NCBI RefSeq assembly: GCF_009911795.1
Contig: NZ_CP047898.1
Location: 3,472,001 to 3,536,000 of the forward strand
DNA: 64,000 bases
Source of the DNA: Pseudarthrobacter psychrotolerans
Lineage (GTDB): Bacteria; Actinomycetota; Actinomycetes; Actinomycetales; Micrococcaceae
Direction: 5' to 3'
Shown: piece by piece, positions 16,445 to 25,486 of the stretch
How positions within the stretch are numbered: position 1 is the stretch's first letter
How the letters are laid out: each line of letters begins with the position of its first letter
Made by a program: the position numbers and the translations under genes
The notes under the pieces: model-generated
What the model was told of the DNA's origin: nothing
The model's input: only the letters and a program-made list of their open reading frames with translations
The model's database searches: none

Positions 16445-17227
16445 GTGGAGACACAGCAGGATCTCAGTGCAGAGATCAACGCCATGGGCGATGCCTACGC
16501 GCGGGCGCTCAAGGATGGCGCCCCGGCCGAGACCCAGCCACGGCTGGACTATGCGCCCTACCGCAGCAGCATCCTGCGGCACCCCACCAAGAGTCTGCAT
16601 CATGCGGACCCTGAAACCATCGAGCTGTACTCGCCGGCCTTTGGGCACCAGGACGTGCACGCCCTGGAAGCGGACCTGACCATCCAGCACAATGGCGAAC
16701 CCCAGGGCGAGCGGATCATCGTGGCCGGCAAGGTCCTGGACGGCGACGGCCGCCCCGTGGCCGGGCAGCTCGTGGAAATCTGGCAGGCCAACGCGTCCGG
16801 CCGCTACATCCACAAACGCGATCAGCATCCCGCACCGCTGGACCCCAACTTCACGGGCGTCGGCCGCTGCATCACCGGCCCGGACGGCTCGTACCGGTTC
16901 ACCACCATCAAGCCCGGCGCCTACCCGTGGAAGAACCATGTCAACGCCTGGCGCCCGGCCCACATCCACTTCTCCATGTTCGGCACGGAGTTCACCCAGC
17001 GGATCGTCACCCAGATGTACTTCCCCGGCGACCAGCTCTTCCCGTTGGACCCCATCTACCAGTCCATCGTGGACCAGGACGCCCGCGACCGCCTCGTGGC
17101 CACCTATGACCACAACCTGACCGAGCCCGAGTGGGCCCTGGGCTACAACTGGGACATCGTCCTCACCGGCTCCAAGCGGACCTGGACCGAAAACGAGGCG
17201 CTCGGCGCAGCAGGAGACGAGGAATAA
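16445..17227 (+). CDS. pcaH: Protocatechuate 3,4-dioxygenase beta subunit
   Basis: A 260-residue intradiol dioxygenase subunit carrying the non-haem Fe(III) site: Tyr121 (GRYIHKRD), Tyr160 (PGAYPWKNH), His173 and His175 (RPAHIHFS). It cleaves protocatechuate to 3-carboxy-cis,cis-muconate as a complex with PcaG. The GTG at 16445 has a perfect AAAGGAGG five bases upstream. pcaG follows after one base, so the two subunits are made together. Confidence 0.96.
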   Translation: METQQDLSAEINAMGDAYARALKDGAPAETQPRLDYAPYRSSILRHPTKSLHHADPETIELYSPAFGHQDVHALEADLTIQHNGEPQGERIIVAGKVLDGDGRPVAGQLVEIWQANASGRYIHKRDQHPAPLDPNFTGVGRCITGPDGSYRFTTIKPGAYPWKNHVNAWRPAHIHFSMFGTEFTQRIVTQMYFPGDQLFPLDPIYQSIVDQDARDRLVATYDHNLTEPEWALGYNWDIVLTGSKRTWTENEALGAAGDEE

Positions 17228-17228
17228 C

Positions 17229-17792
17229 GTGAGCACAACCACCAAGCTTGTTCCCACACCCGGCCAGACCGTCGGCCCGTTCTACGGGTACGCCCTGCCC
17301 TACGAGAAGGACAACGAACTCCTGGCCCCCGGCTCGCCCGGGTCCCTCCGCCTGCAGGGCACCGTTTATGACGGCGCCGGGGAGACTATCCCGGACGCCA
17401 TCCTGGAGATCTGGCAGCCCGACGCCGACGGCAGGATCGTGCAGCGGACCGGCTCCTTGGTCCGCGACGGCTACACGTTCACCGGCTGGGGCCGCGGCGC
17501 CGTGGGCCACTCCGGCGTGTACACGTTCACCACCGTGAACCCGGGCCCCACTGGACCCGGCGCCGCTCAGTTCATCTCCGTGGCCGTGTTTGCCCGCGGC
17601 CTGATGAACCGGCTTTTCACCCGCGTGTACCTCCCGGAGAATGAGGAAGCCCTCGCCCAGGACCCGCTGCTCAGCTCCCTGGACCCGGAACGCCGCAAGA
17701 CCCTCATTGCCCGCCGCGATCCCGACGGCGGACTCACCTGGGACATCCGCCTGCAGGGCGACGGCGAAACAGTCTTCCTGGACTTCCGGTGA
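17229..17792 (+). CDS. pcaG: Protocatechuate 3,4-dioxygenase alpha subunit
   Basis: A 187-residue subunit with the intradiol fold (QTVGPFYGYALPYE, EIWQPDADGRI, GRGAVGHSGVYTFTTVNPG) but without the Tyr/His iron ligands of PcaH, as usual for the alpha subunit. The GTG at 17229 follows the pcaH stop with a GAGGAA site inside the end of pcaH. Its stop overlaps the pcaB start (GTGA), so translation is coupled. Confidence 0.95.
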   Translation: MSTTTKLVPTPGQTVGPFYGYALPYEKDNELLAPGSPGSLRLQGTVYDGAGETIPDAILEIWQPDADGRIVQRTGSLVRDGYTFTGWGRGAVGHSGVYTFTTVNPGPTGPGAAQFISVAVFARGLMNRLFTRVYLPENEEALAQDPLLSSLDPERRKTLIARRDPDGGLTWDIRLQGDGETVFLDFR

Positions 17793-19267
17793 CGGAGACC
17801 CCCGGCACGGGAGGTACCGTCCGCTTCGGAACCGCCGCGGACGGCGACGTCGGCCTGCTGAGTCCCGTCTCTGCGTCGCCCCTGGTGACGGCGCTGACGG
17901 GTGACCGCGCCGTGCTGGCGGCGATCCTCGCCGTCGAATCCGGCTGGGCCGCCGTGCTGGAGAAGGCGGGCCTGGCGCCTGCCGGTTCCGCCGCCGTCGT
18001 GGCTTCCGCCGCGGAGGCGGGCCGCTACGACGCGGCAGACATCGCGCTCCGGGCCCGGGGCGGTGGCAACCCCGTCATCCCGCTGTTGGGAGACCTGCGG
18101 AAGCACGTCACGGCGCTGGACGGCGCCCGCATCGGCGCAGTGAAGGCGGTCCATACGTCGCTGACCAGCCAGGACGTGCTGGACACGGCCCTGATGCTGC
18201 TCGCGCGCAACACCGTTGAGGCGGTGCTGGCGGATCTGAAATGCACGACGGCGGCGCTCGCCTCCTTGGCGGAAAAGCATGCGGACACGCTGGGCGTGGG
18301 CAGGAGCCTGACCCAGCACTCGCTGCCGTATACGTTCGGGCTGCGGGCCGCGCAGTGGTTCCACGGGTTGGCCGCCGCAGGCCGGCAGCTGGGCAACGTG
18401 CAGTTCCCGGTGCAGTTCGGTGGGGCGGCCGGAACATTGGCTGCCGGAACCGTGCTCACTTCCGGCTCGGCCACCAGCCCGTTTGACCTGGCCGACTCAC
18501 TGGCCCGGCAACTGGGCCTGGCCGCGGCACCGGCACCGTGGCACACGAACCGGTTGGCCGTCACGTCCCTCGGACATGCCTTGGCCTCGGCGCTGGATGC
18601 CGCCGGCAAAATCGCCACGGACGTCCTGTTCCTCAGCCGTCCCGAGGTGGCCGAACTCGCCGAACCGCGGGTCGCCGGCCGCGGCGTCTCCTCTGCCATG
18701 CCGCAGAAGCAGAACCCGGTGCTGTCGGTACTTATCCGTAGCTCCGCGCTCCAGGCGCCCCAGCTGGTGGCCCAGCTGCACCTGGCCGCCGCCAACTTCA
18801 ACGACGAACGCCCCGACGCCGCCTGGCACACGGAATGGCCGGCCCTGCGCCAGCTTCTCCGCCTGACACTCGGGGCGGCCGGGCACCTCCGGGAGCTTGC
18901 CGAAGGCCTGCAGGTTTTCCCCGACGCCATGCGCCGCAACCTGGACCTTGCCGGACCGTTGCTCTTGGCCGAAGGGGTGGGCGCCGCCGTCGCGCCGCTG
19001 CTCGCCGAACAGGATGGCCGCAGCGGCAAGGAGCAGCTCCAGGCAGTGGTGGACCGGACCCTTGAGGCGCCGGCCTCGGAACAGTCGGGCACCTACCGGA
19101 GGCTGCTCCGCGAGGCCGTCCCGGCGCAGACGCTTTCCGATGGGCAGCTGGCGGAACTCCTGGATCCGGCCAATTACCTGGGCCAGGCCGCCGGGATCTC
19201 CCGCCGCATCCTGGCCGCCTTCCCCGACTTTTCAACACCAACCCAGAACGGAGCCAACCGTGGCTAA
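17789..19267 (+). CDS. pcaB: 3-carboxy-cis,cis-muconate cycloisomerase
   Basis: A 492-residue member of the fumarase/aspartase superfamily that converts 3-carboxy-cis,cis-muconate to 4-carboxymuconolactone. The superfamily signature is SSAMPQKQNPV (about residue 300), with the catalytic-loop serine; an earlier conserved block is HTSLTSQDVLDTALMLL. The GTG start overlaps the pcaG stop and its own stop overlaps the pcaD start, so pcaGBD is tightly packed. The length is slightly above typical PcaB because of an Asp/Gly-rich N-terminus. Confidence 0.93.
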   Translation: MTETPGTGGTVRFGTAADGDVGLLSPVSASPLVTALTGDRAVLAAILAVESGWAAVLEKAGLAPAGSAAVVASAAEAGRYDAADIALRARGGGNPVIPLLGDLRKHVTALDGARIGAVKAVHTSLTSQDVLDTALMLLARNTVEAVLADLKCTTAALASLAEKHADTLGVGRSLTQHSLPYTFGLRAAQWFHGLAAAGRQLGNVQFPVQFGGAAGTLAAGTVLTSGSATSPFDLADSLARQLGLAAAPAPWHTNRLAVTSLGHALASALDAAGKIATDVLFLSRPEVAELAEPRVAGRGVSSAMPQKQNPVLSVLIRSSALQAPQLVAQLHLAAANFNDERPDAAWHTEWPALRQLLRLTLGAAGHLRELAEGLQVFPDAMRRNLDLAGPLLLAEGVGAAVAPLLAEQDGRSGKEQLQAVVDRTLEAPASEQSGTYRRLLREAVPAQTLSDGQLAELLDPANYLGQAAGISRRILAAFPDFSTPTQNGANRG

Positions 19268-20078
19268 ACCGACCCTGAAGGCAGTCCTGCTTTCACCCGA
19301 ACGGGCCCTTGGCGAACGTCCCCTGCTGGTGGTGGGACCCTCCCTGGGCACGTCCACCCTCCTGTGGGCCGAGGCGGCAACACTGCTCGGCACTGACTAC
19401 GACGTGGTGGCCTGGGACCTGCCCGGGCACGGCGTCTCTCCCGCCGCCACGGAGACGTTTGACGTGGCCGATCTCGCGGATGCGGTGGTGGACCTCGTGG
19501 ACACCATCGCGTCCGGCTCCGGCTTCCACTACGCCGGAGTTTCCCTCGGCGGCGCCACCGGCCTGCAGCTGGGCATCAAGCACGGCGAACGCCTCAAGAG
19601 CCTGTCCGTCCAGTGCACCGGCGCCAAGATCGGCACCCCCGAAGCCTGGCTGGAACGCGCCGAAACAGTGCGCAGCCAGGGCACTCCCGTATTGATCCAG
19701 GGCTCCGCGGAGCGCTGGTTCGCGCCGGGCTTTATGGACCGTGAGCCCCAGCGGAGCAGCCGGCTCCTACACGCCCTCCGCGACACCGACCGCTTCAGCT
19801 ACGCCTTCTGCTGCGAGGCCCTGGCATCCTTTGACGTCCGCGGGGACCTCGGCAGCATCAGTGTCCCCACGCAGGCGCTGGCCGGTGCGGAGGATACTGT
19901 TGCGCCGCCGTCGATGGCTCAGGAAACCGTTGACGGGATTATAGCCGGCGGCGGCACGGCCAGCGCTGTAACGCTGGGCGGCGTGGCCCACCTGGCCCCG
20001 TTCGAGGCTCCCGGGCATGTGGCCGACCTGCTCCGGAACCTCATCTCCTGGACCGAATCCCGGGGAGCAGCCAAGTGA
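19260..20078 (+). CDS. pcaD: 3-oxoadipate enol-lactone hydrolase
   Basis: A 272-residue alpha/beta hydrolase that opens 3-oxoadipate enol-lactone. The nucleophile elbow is AGVSLGGAT, the acid lies in AGAEDTVAPP and the catalytic His in GGVAHLAPFEAP. GTG 19260 has CGGAG six bases upstream and overlaps the pcaB stop by eight bases; the long upstream frame is a shadow of pcaB. Its end overlaps pcaC. In this organism PcaD and PcaC are separate proteins, not the PcaL fusion found in some actinobacteria. Confidence 0.93.
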   Translation: MAKPTLKAVLLSPERALGERPLLVVGPSLGTSTLLWAEAATLLGTDYDVVAWDLPGHGVSPAATETFDVADLADAVVDLVDTIASGSGFHYAGVSLGGATGLQLGIKHGERLKSLSVQCTGAKIGTPEAWLERAETVRSQGTPVLIQGSAERWFAPGFMDREPQRSSRLLHALRDTDRFSYAFCCEALASFDVRGDLGSISVPTQALAGAEDTVAPPSMAQETVDGIIAGGGTASAVTLGGVAHLAPFEAPGHVADLLRNLISWTESRGAAK

Positions 20079-20539
20079 CCGGCACTGACCTTCCGGGCGC
20101 GGAACGGAACGGCGTCGTCCAGCCGGACGCCACCAGCCAGGAGATCTACGACGGCGGCATGGTGGTCCGCCGCGAGGTGCTGGGCGCCGCGCACGTGGAC
20201 CGGGCCAACGCCAACAAGGACGAGTTCACCGACGATTTCCAGGACATGATCACGCGGATCGCGTGGGGTGGCATCTGGACCCGCCCGGGCCTCACCCGGC
20301 AGATGCGCTCCGCCGTGACCATCACCGCCATGGTGGCGCACGGGCACTGGGAAGAGCTGGCCATGCACATCCGCGCGGCCATCACTAACGGCCTGAGCAG
20401 GGACGACATCAAGGAAATCCTGCTGCAGACCGCGATCTATTGCGGTGTCCCGTCCGCGAACACGGCCTTCAAGACCGCCCAGCAGGTCTTCAAGGAAATG
20501 GACAGCGCAACCATGGACGCCCCGGCCCCGCCCAACTAG
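20075..20539 (+). CDS. pcaC: 4-carboxymuconolactone decarboxylase
   Basis: A 154-residue all-helical protein of the AhpD/CMD family with the conserved blocks DFQDMITRIAWGGIWTRPGL, AHGHWEELAMHIRAA and EILLQTAIYCGVPSAN. It decarboxylates 4-carboxymuconolactone to the enol-lactone hydrolysed by PcaD. The start GTG overlaps the pcaD stop (GTGA), so the two steps are translationally coupled. Confidence 0.95.
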   Translation: MTGTDLPGAERNGVVQPDATSQEIYDGGMVVRREVLGAAHVDRANANKDEFTDDFQDMITRIAWGGIWTRPGLTRQMRSAVTITAMVAHGHWEELAMHIRAAITNGLSRDDIKEILLQTAIYCGVPSANTAFKTAQQVFKEMDSATMDAPAPPN

Positions 20540-20578
20540 CGCCCCACCCACCCACACGCAGAATTCGAGGAAAGCATT

Positions 20579-21787
20579 ATGAACCAGGCTTTTGTTTACG
20601 ACGCCGTGCGCACCCCGTTCGGCAAGTTCGGCTCAGGCCTTGCCGCCGTCCGCCCGGATGACCTGGCCGCGCACGTGATCAGGGAATCCGTGAAGCGCGC
20701 GCCCGGACTCGACCCCGAGCGGATCGATGAGGTGGTGTTCGGCAACGCCAACGGCGCCGGTGAAGAGAACCGCAATATCGCCCGGATGGGCACCCTGCTG
20801 GCCGGCCTCCCGGTCTCGATCCCGGGCACCAGCGTGAACCGGCTCTGCGGGTCCTCCCTGGACGCGGCGATCATTGCCTCGCGCCAGATCAACGCCGGCG
20901 ACGCCGAGCTCATGCTGGTGGGCGGCGCCGAGTCCATGTCCCGTGCCCCCTGGGTCCTGCCGAAGACGGAGAAGCCCTACCCGGCCGGGGACATGACCCT
21001 GGCCTCCACCACGCTGGGCTGGCGCCTGGTGAACAAGGCCATGCCCAAGGAGTGGACCATCTCCCTCGGCGAGGCCACCGAACGGCTGCGCGAAAAGTAC
21101 GGCGTCACCCGCGAGCAGCAGGACGAGTTCGCCGCGAACTCCCACAACCTCTCCGCCGCCGCCTGGGACGAGGGCTTCTACGATAACCTCGTGACCCCGG
21201 TTCCGGGCACCGACCTGGTCCGCGATGAAGGCATCCGCGCCGGTTCCTCCGCGGAGAAGCTCGCCGGGCTGAAGACTGTGTTCCGCACCGAGAACGGCAC
21301 CGTCACCGCCGGGAACGCGTCCCCGCTGTCCGACGGCGCCTCCGCAGCCTGGATCGGCAGCGAAACCGCCGCCGGGCTGCTGGGGCTCGAACCGCTGGCC
21401 CGCATCGCCGGCCGCGGCGCGCACGGCAACGATCCGCAGTTCTTCGGCTACGCCCCGGTGGAGGCCGCGAACAAAGCCCTCGCGAAGGCGGGCATCAGCT
21501 GGGACCAGGTAGGCGCCGTCGAACTTAACGAAGCGTTCGCCGCACAGTCCCTGGCCTGCATCAACGCCTGGGGCATCGACCCCGCCATCGTGAACCGCCA
21601 CGGCGGCGCACTCGCCATGGGCCACCCCCTCGGCGCGTCCGGTACGCGAATCCTGGGCACGCTTGCCCGGAGCCTGCAGGCCTCCGGTGAGCGCTGGGGC
21701 GTGGCGGCGATCTGCATCGGCGTGGGCCAGGGCCTCGCCGTTGTCCTCGAAAACGTCACTGCCGGTACCGGCACAGGAAAGGCATAG
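20579..21787 (+). CDS. pcaF: 3-oxoadipyl-CoA thiolase
   Basis: A 402-residue thiolase that splits 3-oxoadipyl-CoA into succinyl-CoA and acetyl-CoA. The nucleophilic Cys is in NRLCGSSLDA (most thiolases have GSG here), the His in GGALAMGHPLGASG and the second Cys in AAICIGVGQG. ATG 20579 follows GAGGAAAGC. A 39-base gap separates it from pcaC, and pcaIJ follow closely, so it belongs to the same transcription unit. Confidence 0.94.
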   Translation: MNQAFVYDAVRTPFGKFGSGLAAVRPDDLAAHVIRESVKRAPGLDPERIDEVVFGNANGAGEENRNIARMGTLLAGLPVSIPGTSVNRLCGSSLDAAIIASRQINAGDAELMLVGGAESMSRAPWVLPKTEKPYPAGDMTLASTTLGWRLVNKAMPKEWTISLGEATERLREKYGVTREQQDEFAANSHNLSAAAWDEGFYDNLVTPVPGTDLVRDEGIRAGSSAEKLAGLKTVFRTENGTVTAGNASPLSDGASAAWIGSETAAGLLGLEPLARIAGRGAHGNDPQFFGYAPVEAANKALAKAGISWDQVGAVELNEAFAAQSLACINAWGIDPAIVNRHGGALAMGHPLGASGTRILGTLARSLQASGERWGVAAICIGVGQGLAVVLENVTAGTGTGKA

Positions 21788-21790
21788 GGA

Positions 21791-22450
21791 ATGCTGACAT
21801 TTGTTGACTCCGTAAACGAGGCCGTGTCCGGCGTCAAGGACGGCTCCACTGTGATGATCGGCGGGTTCGGCAACGCCGGCCAGCCGTTCGAACTGATCGA
21901 CGCGCTGATGGACTGCGGCGCCAAGGACCTGACCGTGGTGAACAACAACGCCGGCCAAGGCGACCAGGGCCTCGCGTTGCTGATCAAGGAAGGCCGGGTG
22001 AGGAAGATGATCTGCTCCTTCCCGCGGCAGTCCGATTCGTGGCACTTCGACGCCAAGTTCCACGCCGGCGAGATCGAGCTGGAGCTGGTGCCTCAGGGCA
22101 ACCTGGCCGAGCGGATCCGCGCCGCCGGCGCCGGCATCGGCGGGTTCTTCACTCCCACCGGCTACGGCACCATGCTGGCCGAGGGCAAGGAATCCCGCAT
22201 CATCGACGGCCGCGGCCAAGTGTTCGAGACCCCCATCCACGCCGACGTCGCACTGATCAAGGCCCTGAAGGCCGACGGCGTGGGGAACCTTGTGTACCGC
22301 AAGACCGCCCGGAACTTCGGCCCCATCATGGCCGCCGCCGCCAAGCACACGGTGGTCCAGGTGTCCGAGATCGTCCCCACCGGCGGGCTCGACCCCGAAA
22401 ACGTCGTGACCCCCGGAATCTACGTCAACAGCATCGTGAAGGTGGCCTGA
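21791..22450 (+). CDS. pcaI: 3-oxoadipate CoA-transferase subunit A
   Basis: A 219-residue class I CoA-transferase alpha subunit; the CoA-binding signature is GSTVMIGGFGNAGQP near the N-terminus, with GIGGFFTPTGYGT later. With PcaJ it transfers CoA from succinyl-CoA to 3-oxoadipate. It begins three bases after the pcaF stop and is followed two bases later by pcaJ. Confidence 0.94.
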   Translation: MLTFVDSVNEAVSGVKDGSTVMIGGFGNAGQPFELIDALMDCGAKDLTVVNNNAGQGDQGLALLIKEGRVRKMICSFPRQSDSWHFDAKFHAGEIELELVPQGNLAERIRAAGAGIGGFFTPTGYGTMLAEGKESRIIDGRGQVFETPIHADVALIKALKADGVGNLVYRKTARNFGPIMAAAAKHTVVQVSEIVPTGGLDPENVVTPGIYVNSIVKVA

Positions 22451-22452
22451 AC

Positions 22453-23145
22453 ATGAGCGCACAGACCAACAGCCACGCCAGCATTCAGACCCGCGACATG
22501 CCCCTGGGCCGCGACGACCTCGCCGAACTCGTGGCCCGCGACATCGCGCCGGGCTCGTTTGTGAACCTTGGCATCGGCCAGCCCACCCTGGTCTCCAATT
22601 ACCTCAAGCCGGAGCAGAACATCACGCTCCACACGGAGAACGGCATGCTGGGCATGGGCCCCGCGGCTGAGGGCGACGACATCGACGGCGACCTCATCAA
22701 CGCCGGCAAGATCCCGGTCACGGAACTGCCCGGGGCGTCCTACTTCCACCACGCGGATTCATTCGCGATCATGCGCGGCGGCCACCTGGACATCTGCGTG
22801 CTCGGCGCGTTCCAGGTCTCGGCCACGGGAGACCTCGCCAACTGGCACACCGGCGCCCCGGATGCCATCCCGGCCGTGGGCGGCGCGATGGACCTCGCTA
22901 CGGGCGCCAAGGACGTGTTTGTGATGATGACGCTCCTGACCCGCGACGGCGCGTCGAAGATCGTGGACGCGTGCACGTACCCGCTCACCGGCGTGGGCTG
23001 CGTGACGCGCGTGTACACGGACAAAGCCGTCTTCCTCACCGGGCCCGACGGCGTAAGTGTCCGCGAGACATTCGGCTGCACCTTGGAGGAGCTCCAGGAA
23101 CTGGTGCCCGTCCCGCTCAAGGCAGCCACCGCCGTCGCGCTCTAA
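22453..23145 (+). CDS. pcaJ: 3-oxoadipate CoA-transferase subunit B
   Basis: A 230-residue class I CoA-transferase beta subunit containing the catalytic glutamate in TENGMLGMGP and the NLGIGQPTLVSNYL block. ATG 22453 lies two bases after the pcaI stop. It is the last catabolic gene of the run; a long palindrome (23187-23247) follows before the regulator pcaR. Confidence 0.94.
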   Translation: MSAQTNSHASIQTRDMPLGRDDLAELVARDIAPGSFVNLGIGQPTLVSNYLKPEQNITLHTENGMLGMGPAAEGDDIDGDLINAGKIPVTELPGASYFHHADSFAIMRGGHLDICVLGAFQVSATGDLANWHTGAPDAIPAVGGAMDLATGAKDVFVMMTLLTRDGASKIVDACTYPLTGVGCVTRVYTDKAVFLTGPDGVSVRETFGCTLEELQELVPVPLKAATAVAL

Positions 23146-23186
23146 CCCCACCCGGCCGCGAACGGACGCTTAAGCCCCCACACCGC

Positions 23187-23247
23187 CGCGAACTGGCAGC
23201 AGATCCCCTCAAACCCAGGTTTTGAGGGGATTACCTGCCCGTTCGCG
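23187..23247. repeat. 61-base palindrome after pcaJ (terminator or repeat element)
   Basis: Two 27-base arms (23187-23213 and 23221-23247) are complementary at 23 positions around a seven-base loop, with a perfect ATCCCCTCAAA/TTTGAGGGGAT core. The outer ends read CGCGAAC and GTTCGCG, and a third copy of GCCGCGAAC lies just outside at 23155-23163. It may terminate the pca transcript, be a REP-like intergenic repeat of the genus, or hold operator half-sites for the adjacent IclR regulator. The sequence alone does not decide. Confidence 0.7.
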
Positions 23248-23266
23248 ACAAATAGGATTGGTAACC

Positions 23267-24079
23267 ATGACCAACGCACCTGCAGATTCAAGGGCCGCTC
23301 CGCAGGCGAGTGACCAGTACGTGCAGTCGCTGGCGCGCGGGCTGGCCGTGATCCGGGCCTTTGATACCGACCACCCGGTCATGACCCTGACCGAGGTGGC
23401 GGCCCGGACGGACCTGACCCGAGCCACGGCCCGGCGCTTCCTGCACACCCTCGTTGAGCTGGACTACGTCCGGACCGACGGCAAGACGTTTGCGCTCACG
23501 GCCAAGGTCCTGCAGCTCGGCTACGCCTACCTCAGCGGGCTGTCCCTGCCGCAGCTGGCCCAGCCGCACCTGGAGGAACTGTCCCTCAAGCTGGGCGAAT
23601 CCACGTCTGCGGCGGTACTGGACGGCACGGACATCGCCTACATCGCCCGGGTGACCACCCGCCGCATCATGAACGTGGGCATCACCGTAGGCACCCGTTT
23701 CCCGGCCTACGCCACGTCCATGGGCAGGGTGTTGCTCGCGGCCCTGCCGCCCGCCGGACTCAAGGACTACCTGGCAGCGGCAGAGATCAAACCGCTGACG
23801 CCGCGCGCGCTGGGCACGGTCCCCGAGCTGCTGGCGGTGCTGGACACCGTCCGCGCCCAGGGCTGGTGCCTGCTGGACCAGGAGCTTGAGCTCGGGCTGA
23901 TGTCCGTCGCCGCGCCCGTGTACGACGGGCCAATCAAGGTGGTGGCCGCGGTGAACGTGTCCCTCCAGGCCCAGTCGGTGGCGGCCCGGCCGGACCCGGA
24001 GGCGTACCTGGCCTCGGCAGCCCGCGAAATCGTGGCGACCGCGAAGCTCATCTCGGCGGACCTCACCGCGCGGCGCTAG
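23267..24079 (+). CDS. pcaR: IclR-family regulator of protocatechuate catabolism
   Basis: A 270-residue IclR protein: winged helix (LARGLAVIRAFDTDHPVMTLTEVAARTDL with recognition helix TRATARRFLHTLVEL) and effector domain (YATSMGRVLLAALPP, GLMSVAAPVYDG). It is typical of PcaR/PcaU activators that respond to protocatechuate or 3-oxoadipate. ATG 23267 is preceded by AGGATTGG. The stop codon TAG forms part of the CTAG target where an IS701-like element is inserted, yet the protein is intact; sequence that normally follows pcaR now lies beyond 27.84 kb. Confidence 0.88.
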   Translation: MTNAPADSRAAPQASDQYVQSLARGLAVIRAFDTDHPVMTLTEVAARTDLTRATARRFLHTLVELDYVRTDGKTFALTAKVLQLGYAYLSGLSLPQLAQPHLEELSLKLGESTSAAVLDGTDIAYIARVTTRRIMNVGITVGTRFPAYATSMGRVLLAALPPAGLKDYLAAAEIKPLTPRALGTVPELLAVLDTVRAQGWCLLDQELELGLMSVAAPVYDGPIKVVAAVNVSLQAQSVAARPDPEAYLASAAREIVATAKLISADLTARR

Positions 24080-25482
24080 TACTACAGTCGCGTTTATGGG
24101 GTGTGTCCGCGGGCCTTGTAGTGACAGTGCCGGGCGCGGTGCTGGTGTTTTCTTCGCCAGGTTGAGTGTTCCAGGACGTGTTTCGGGCTGGTGGTGCGGT
24201 GCCAGACGAGCCGGACGAGCAGCCGCCTGATTTCCGGCAGTGAGAGCCGGATCAGTTCGCCGTCGGCGGCGGAAGGGCCCCTTTTTTGGAGCGGATCACG
24301 GTCAGGAAGGCCTGGGCGAACATGGAGAGGGTGATGTGCCGGTACCAGCCGGTGTATTGGCGGACCTGGTAGTGGTCCAGCCCTGTTTCGCCTTTGGAGG
24401 TTTGGAAGGTTTCCTCGATCGCCCAGCGGGCGCCGGCGATCCGCACCAACTCGGCAAGGGAGACCCGGTTGGGGCCGTGGCAGATGTAGTAGGCCAGATC
24501 GGTGGGGTCCCTCAGGGACCGGCGGGCCAGCAGCCAATGTTCTCCGGTTTCGGCGGGTCCATTGATGCGGGTCCGTGCCCAGGAGTATCGACGATCGCCC
24601 TTGGTTCCTGCCCCGGCCGTGCGGGTCCGCCAGACATTGCCGCGCAGGGAAGCGATGAGTTTATCCGCGCGCCATTGCTCGCCCGGCCAGGCGGTGGGGG
24701 CGATGATGTTTTGGTTCATGGGAACCGCCAGCACGTAGTGCAGACCTCTGGCTTCCAGACGGCGGCGCAGCCCTGTGTGCTGTCCGTAAACCGCGTCCCC
24801 GGTGGCCCAGCGGGCAGGGATCCCGGCATCCAGGGCGCGGTCGACCATGTTCGCGGCCAGCACCGGTTTCGTGCCGAATTCCCGGGTTTTGGGGATCCCG
24901 GCCCGGGTGCATCTTTCCCGGTCATCGACCCAGGTTTTGGGCAGGTAAAGTTCCCGGTCCAGCAAGGTGCGCCCGGCCGGGGCGGAGTACGTCAGGAACA
25001 CCCCGATCTGGCAGTTCTCCACCCGCCCCGCGGTGCCCGAATACTGGCGTGCGACCCCAGCCGAAGCGGCGCCCTTCTTGAGGAATCCGGTCTCGTCGAT
25101 AATCAGGATCCCGCCGGGATCGCCCAGGTGGCCTTTGACGTAGGTGAACAAATCATCCCGCACAGCATCCGGGTCCCAGTCAGTGGTCGAGAGCAGGCGC
25201 TGCATGCCATCCGGGGTCCCGTGCCCGGCGCGTTCAGACAGGGTCCAGGAATTTTTCCGTTCCTCATCCGAAAGCAGCCCGCGCACATACCCAACAGCAT
25301 TCCGCCGGGGTTCAGACCGGACAAACCGCGGCCCAATAAGATCGCCGATTTCTTCCAGACCTTCGGCCCACTCTTCTACCTCCGCCACACAAATATCATC
25401 ACTCACCACCAACGATTAACAGGCCACGAGCCGAAAGTCCGATTAAACCGCCGAGACTGCCTAAATAAACGCGACTGTAGTA
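24080..25482 (-). mobile_element. IS701-like insertion sequence, copy A
   Basis: A 1,403-base element with terminal inverted repeats TACTACAGTCGCGTTTAT / ATAAACGCGACTGTAGTA, bounded on both sides by CTAG (24076-24079 and 25483-25486), the four-base YTAR-type duplication typical of IS701. It carries one transposase on the minus strand. Copy B, in inverted orientation at 26437-27839, has the same length and differs in the compared coding region by a single base (Ser versus Arg at codon 4). Confidence 0.92.
24252..25412 (-). CDS. IS701-family transposase (copy A), C-terminus frameshifted
   Basis: A 386-residue DDE transposase related to IS701 (DUF4338/transposase-11-like core): IIDETGFLKKGAASAGVARQYSGTAGRVENCQIGVFL carries the first Asp, WATGDAVYGQH the second, ARWAIEETFQTSKGETGLDHYQVRQY the Glu. 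The frame stops at PPPTAN, but the shifted frame continues with conserved IS701 C-terminal sequence (LPEIRRLLVRLVW...HYKARG) to a stop near 24094 in the terminal repeat. One extra C on the minus strand opposite GGG 24275-24277 would restore about 440 residues. The first start is TTG, with GTG codons just inside. Confidence 0.85.
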   Translation of the reverse strand: MVVSDDICVAEVEEWAEGLEEIGDLIGPRFVRSEPRRNAVGYVRGLLSDEERKNSWTLSERAGHGTPDGMQRLLSTTDWDPDAVRDDLFTYVKGHLGDPGGILIIDETGFLKKGAASAGVARQYSGTAGRVENCQIGVFLTYSAPAGRTLLDRELYLPKTWVDDRERCTRAGIPKTREFGTKPVLAANMVDRALDAGIPARWATGDAVYGQHTGLRRRLEARGLHYVLAVPMNQNIIAPTAWPGEQWRADKLIASLRGNVWRTRTAGAGTKGDRRYSWARTRINGPAETGEHWLLARRSLRDPTDLAYYICHGPNRVSLAELVRIAGARWAIEETFQTSKGETGLDHYQVRQYTGWYRHITLSMFAQAFLTVIRSKKGALPPPTAN

Positions 25483-25486
25483 CTAG

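Noticed and set aside
20633..22462. 609-codon minus-strand frame under pcaF and pcaI
   Set aside because: It is a shadow of pcaF and pcaI with shadow composition and no start context.
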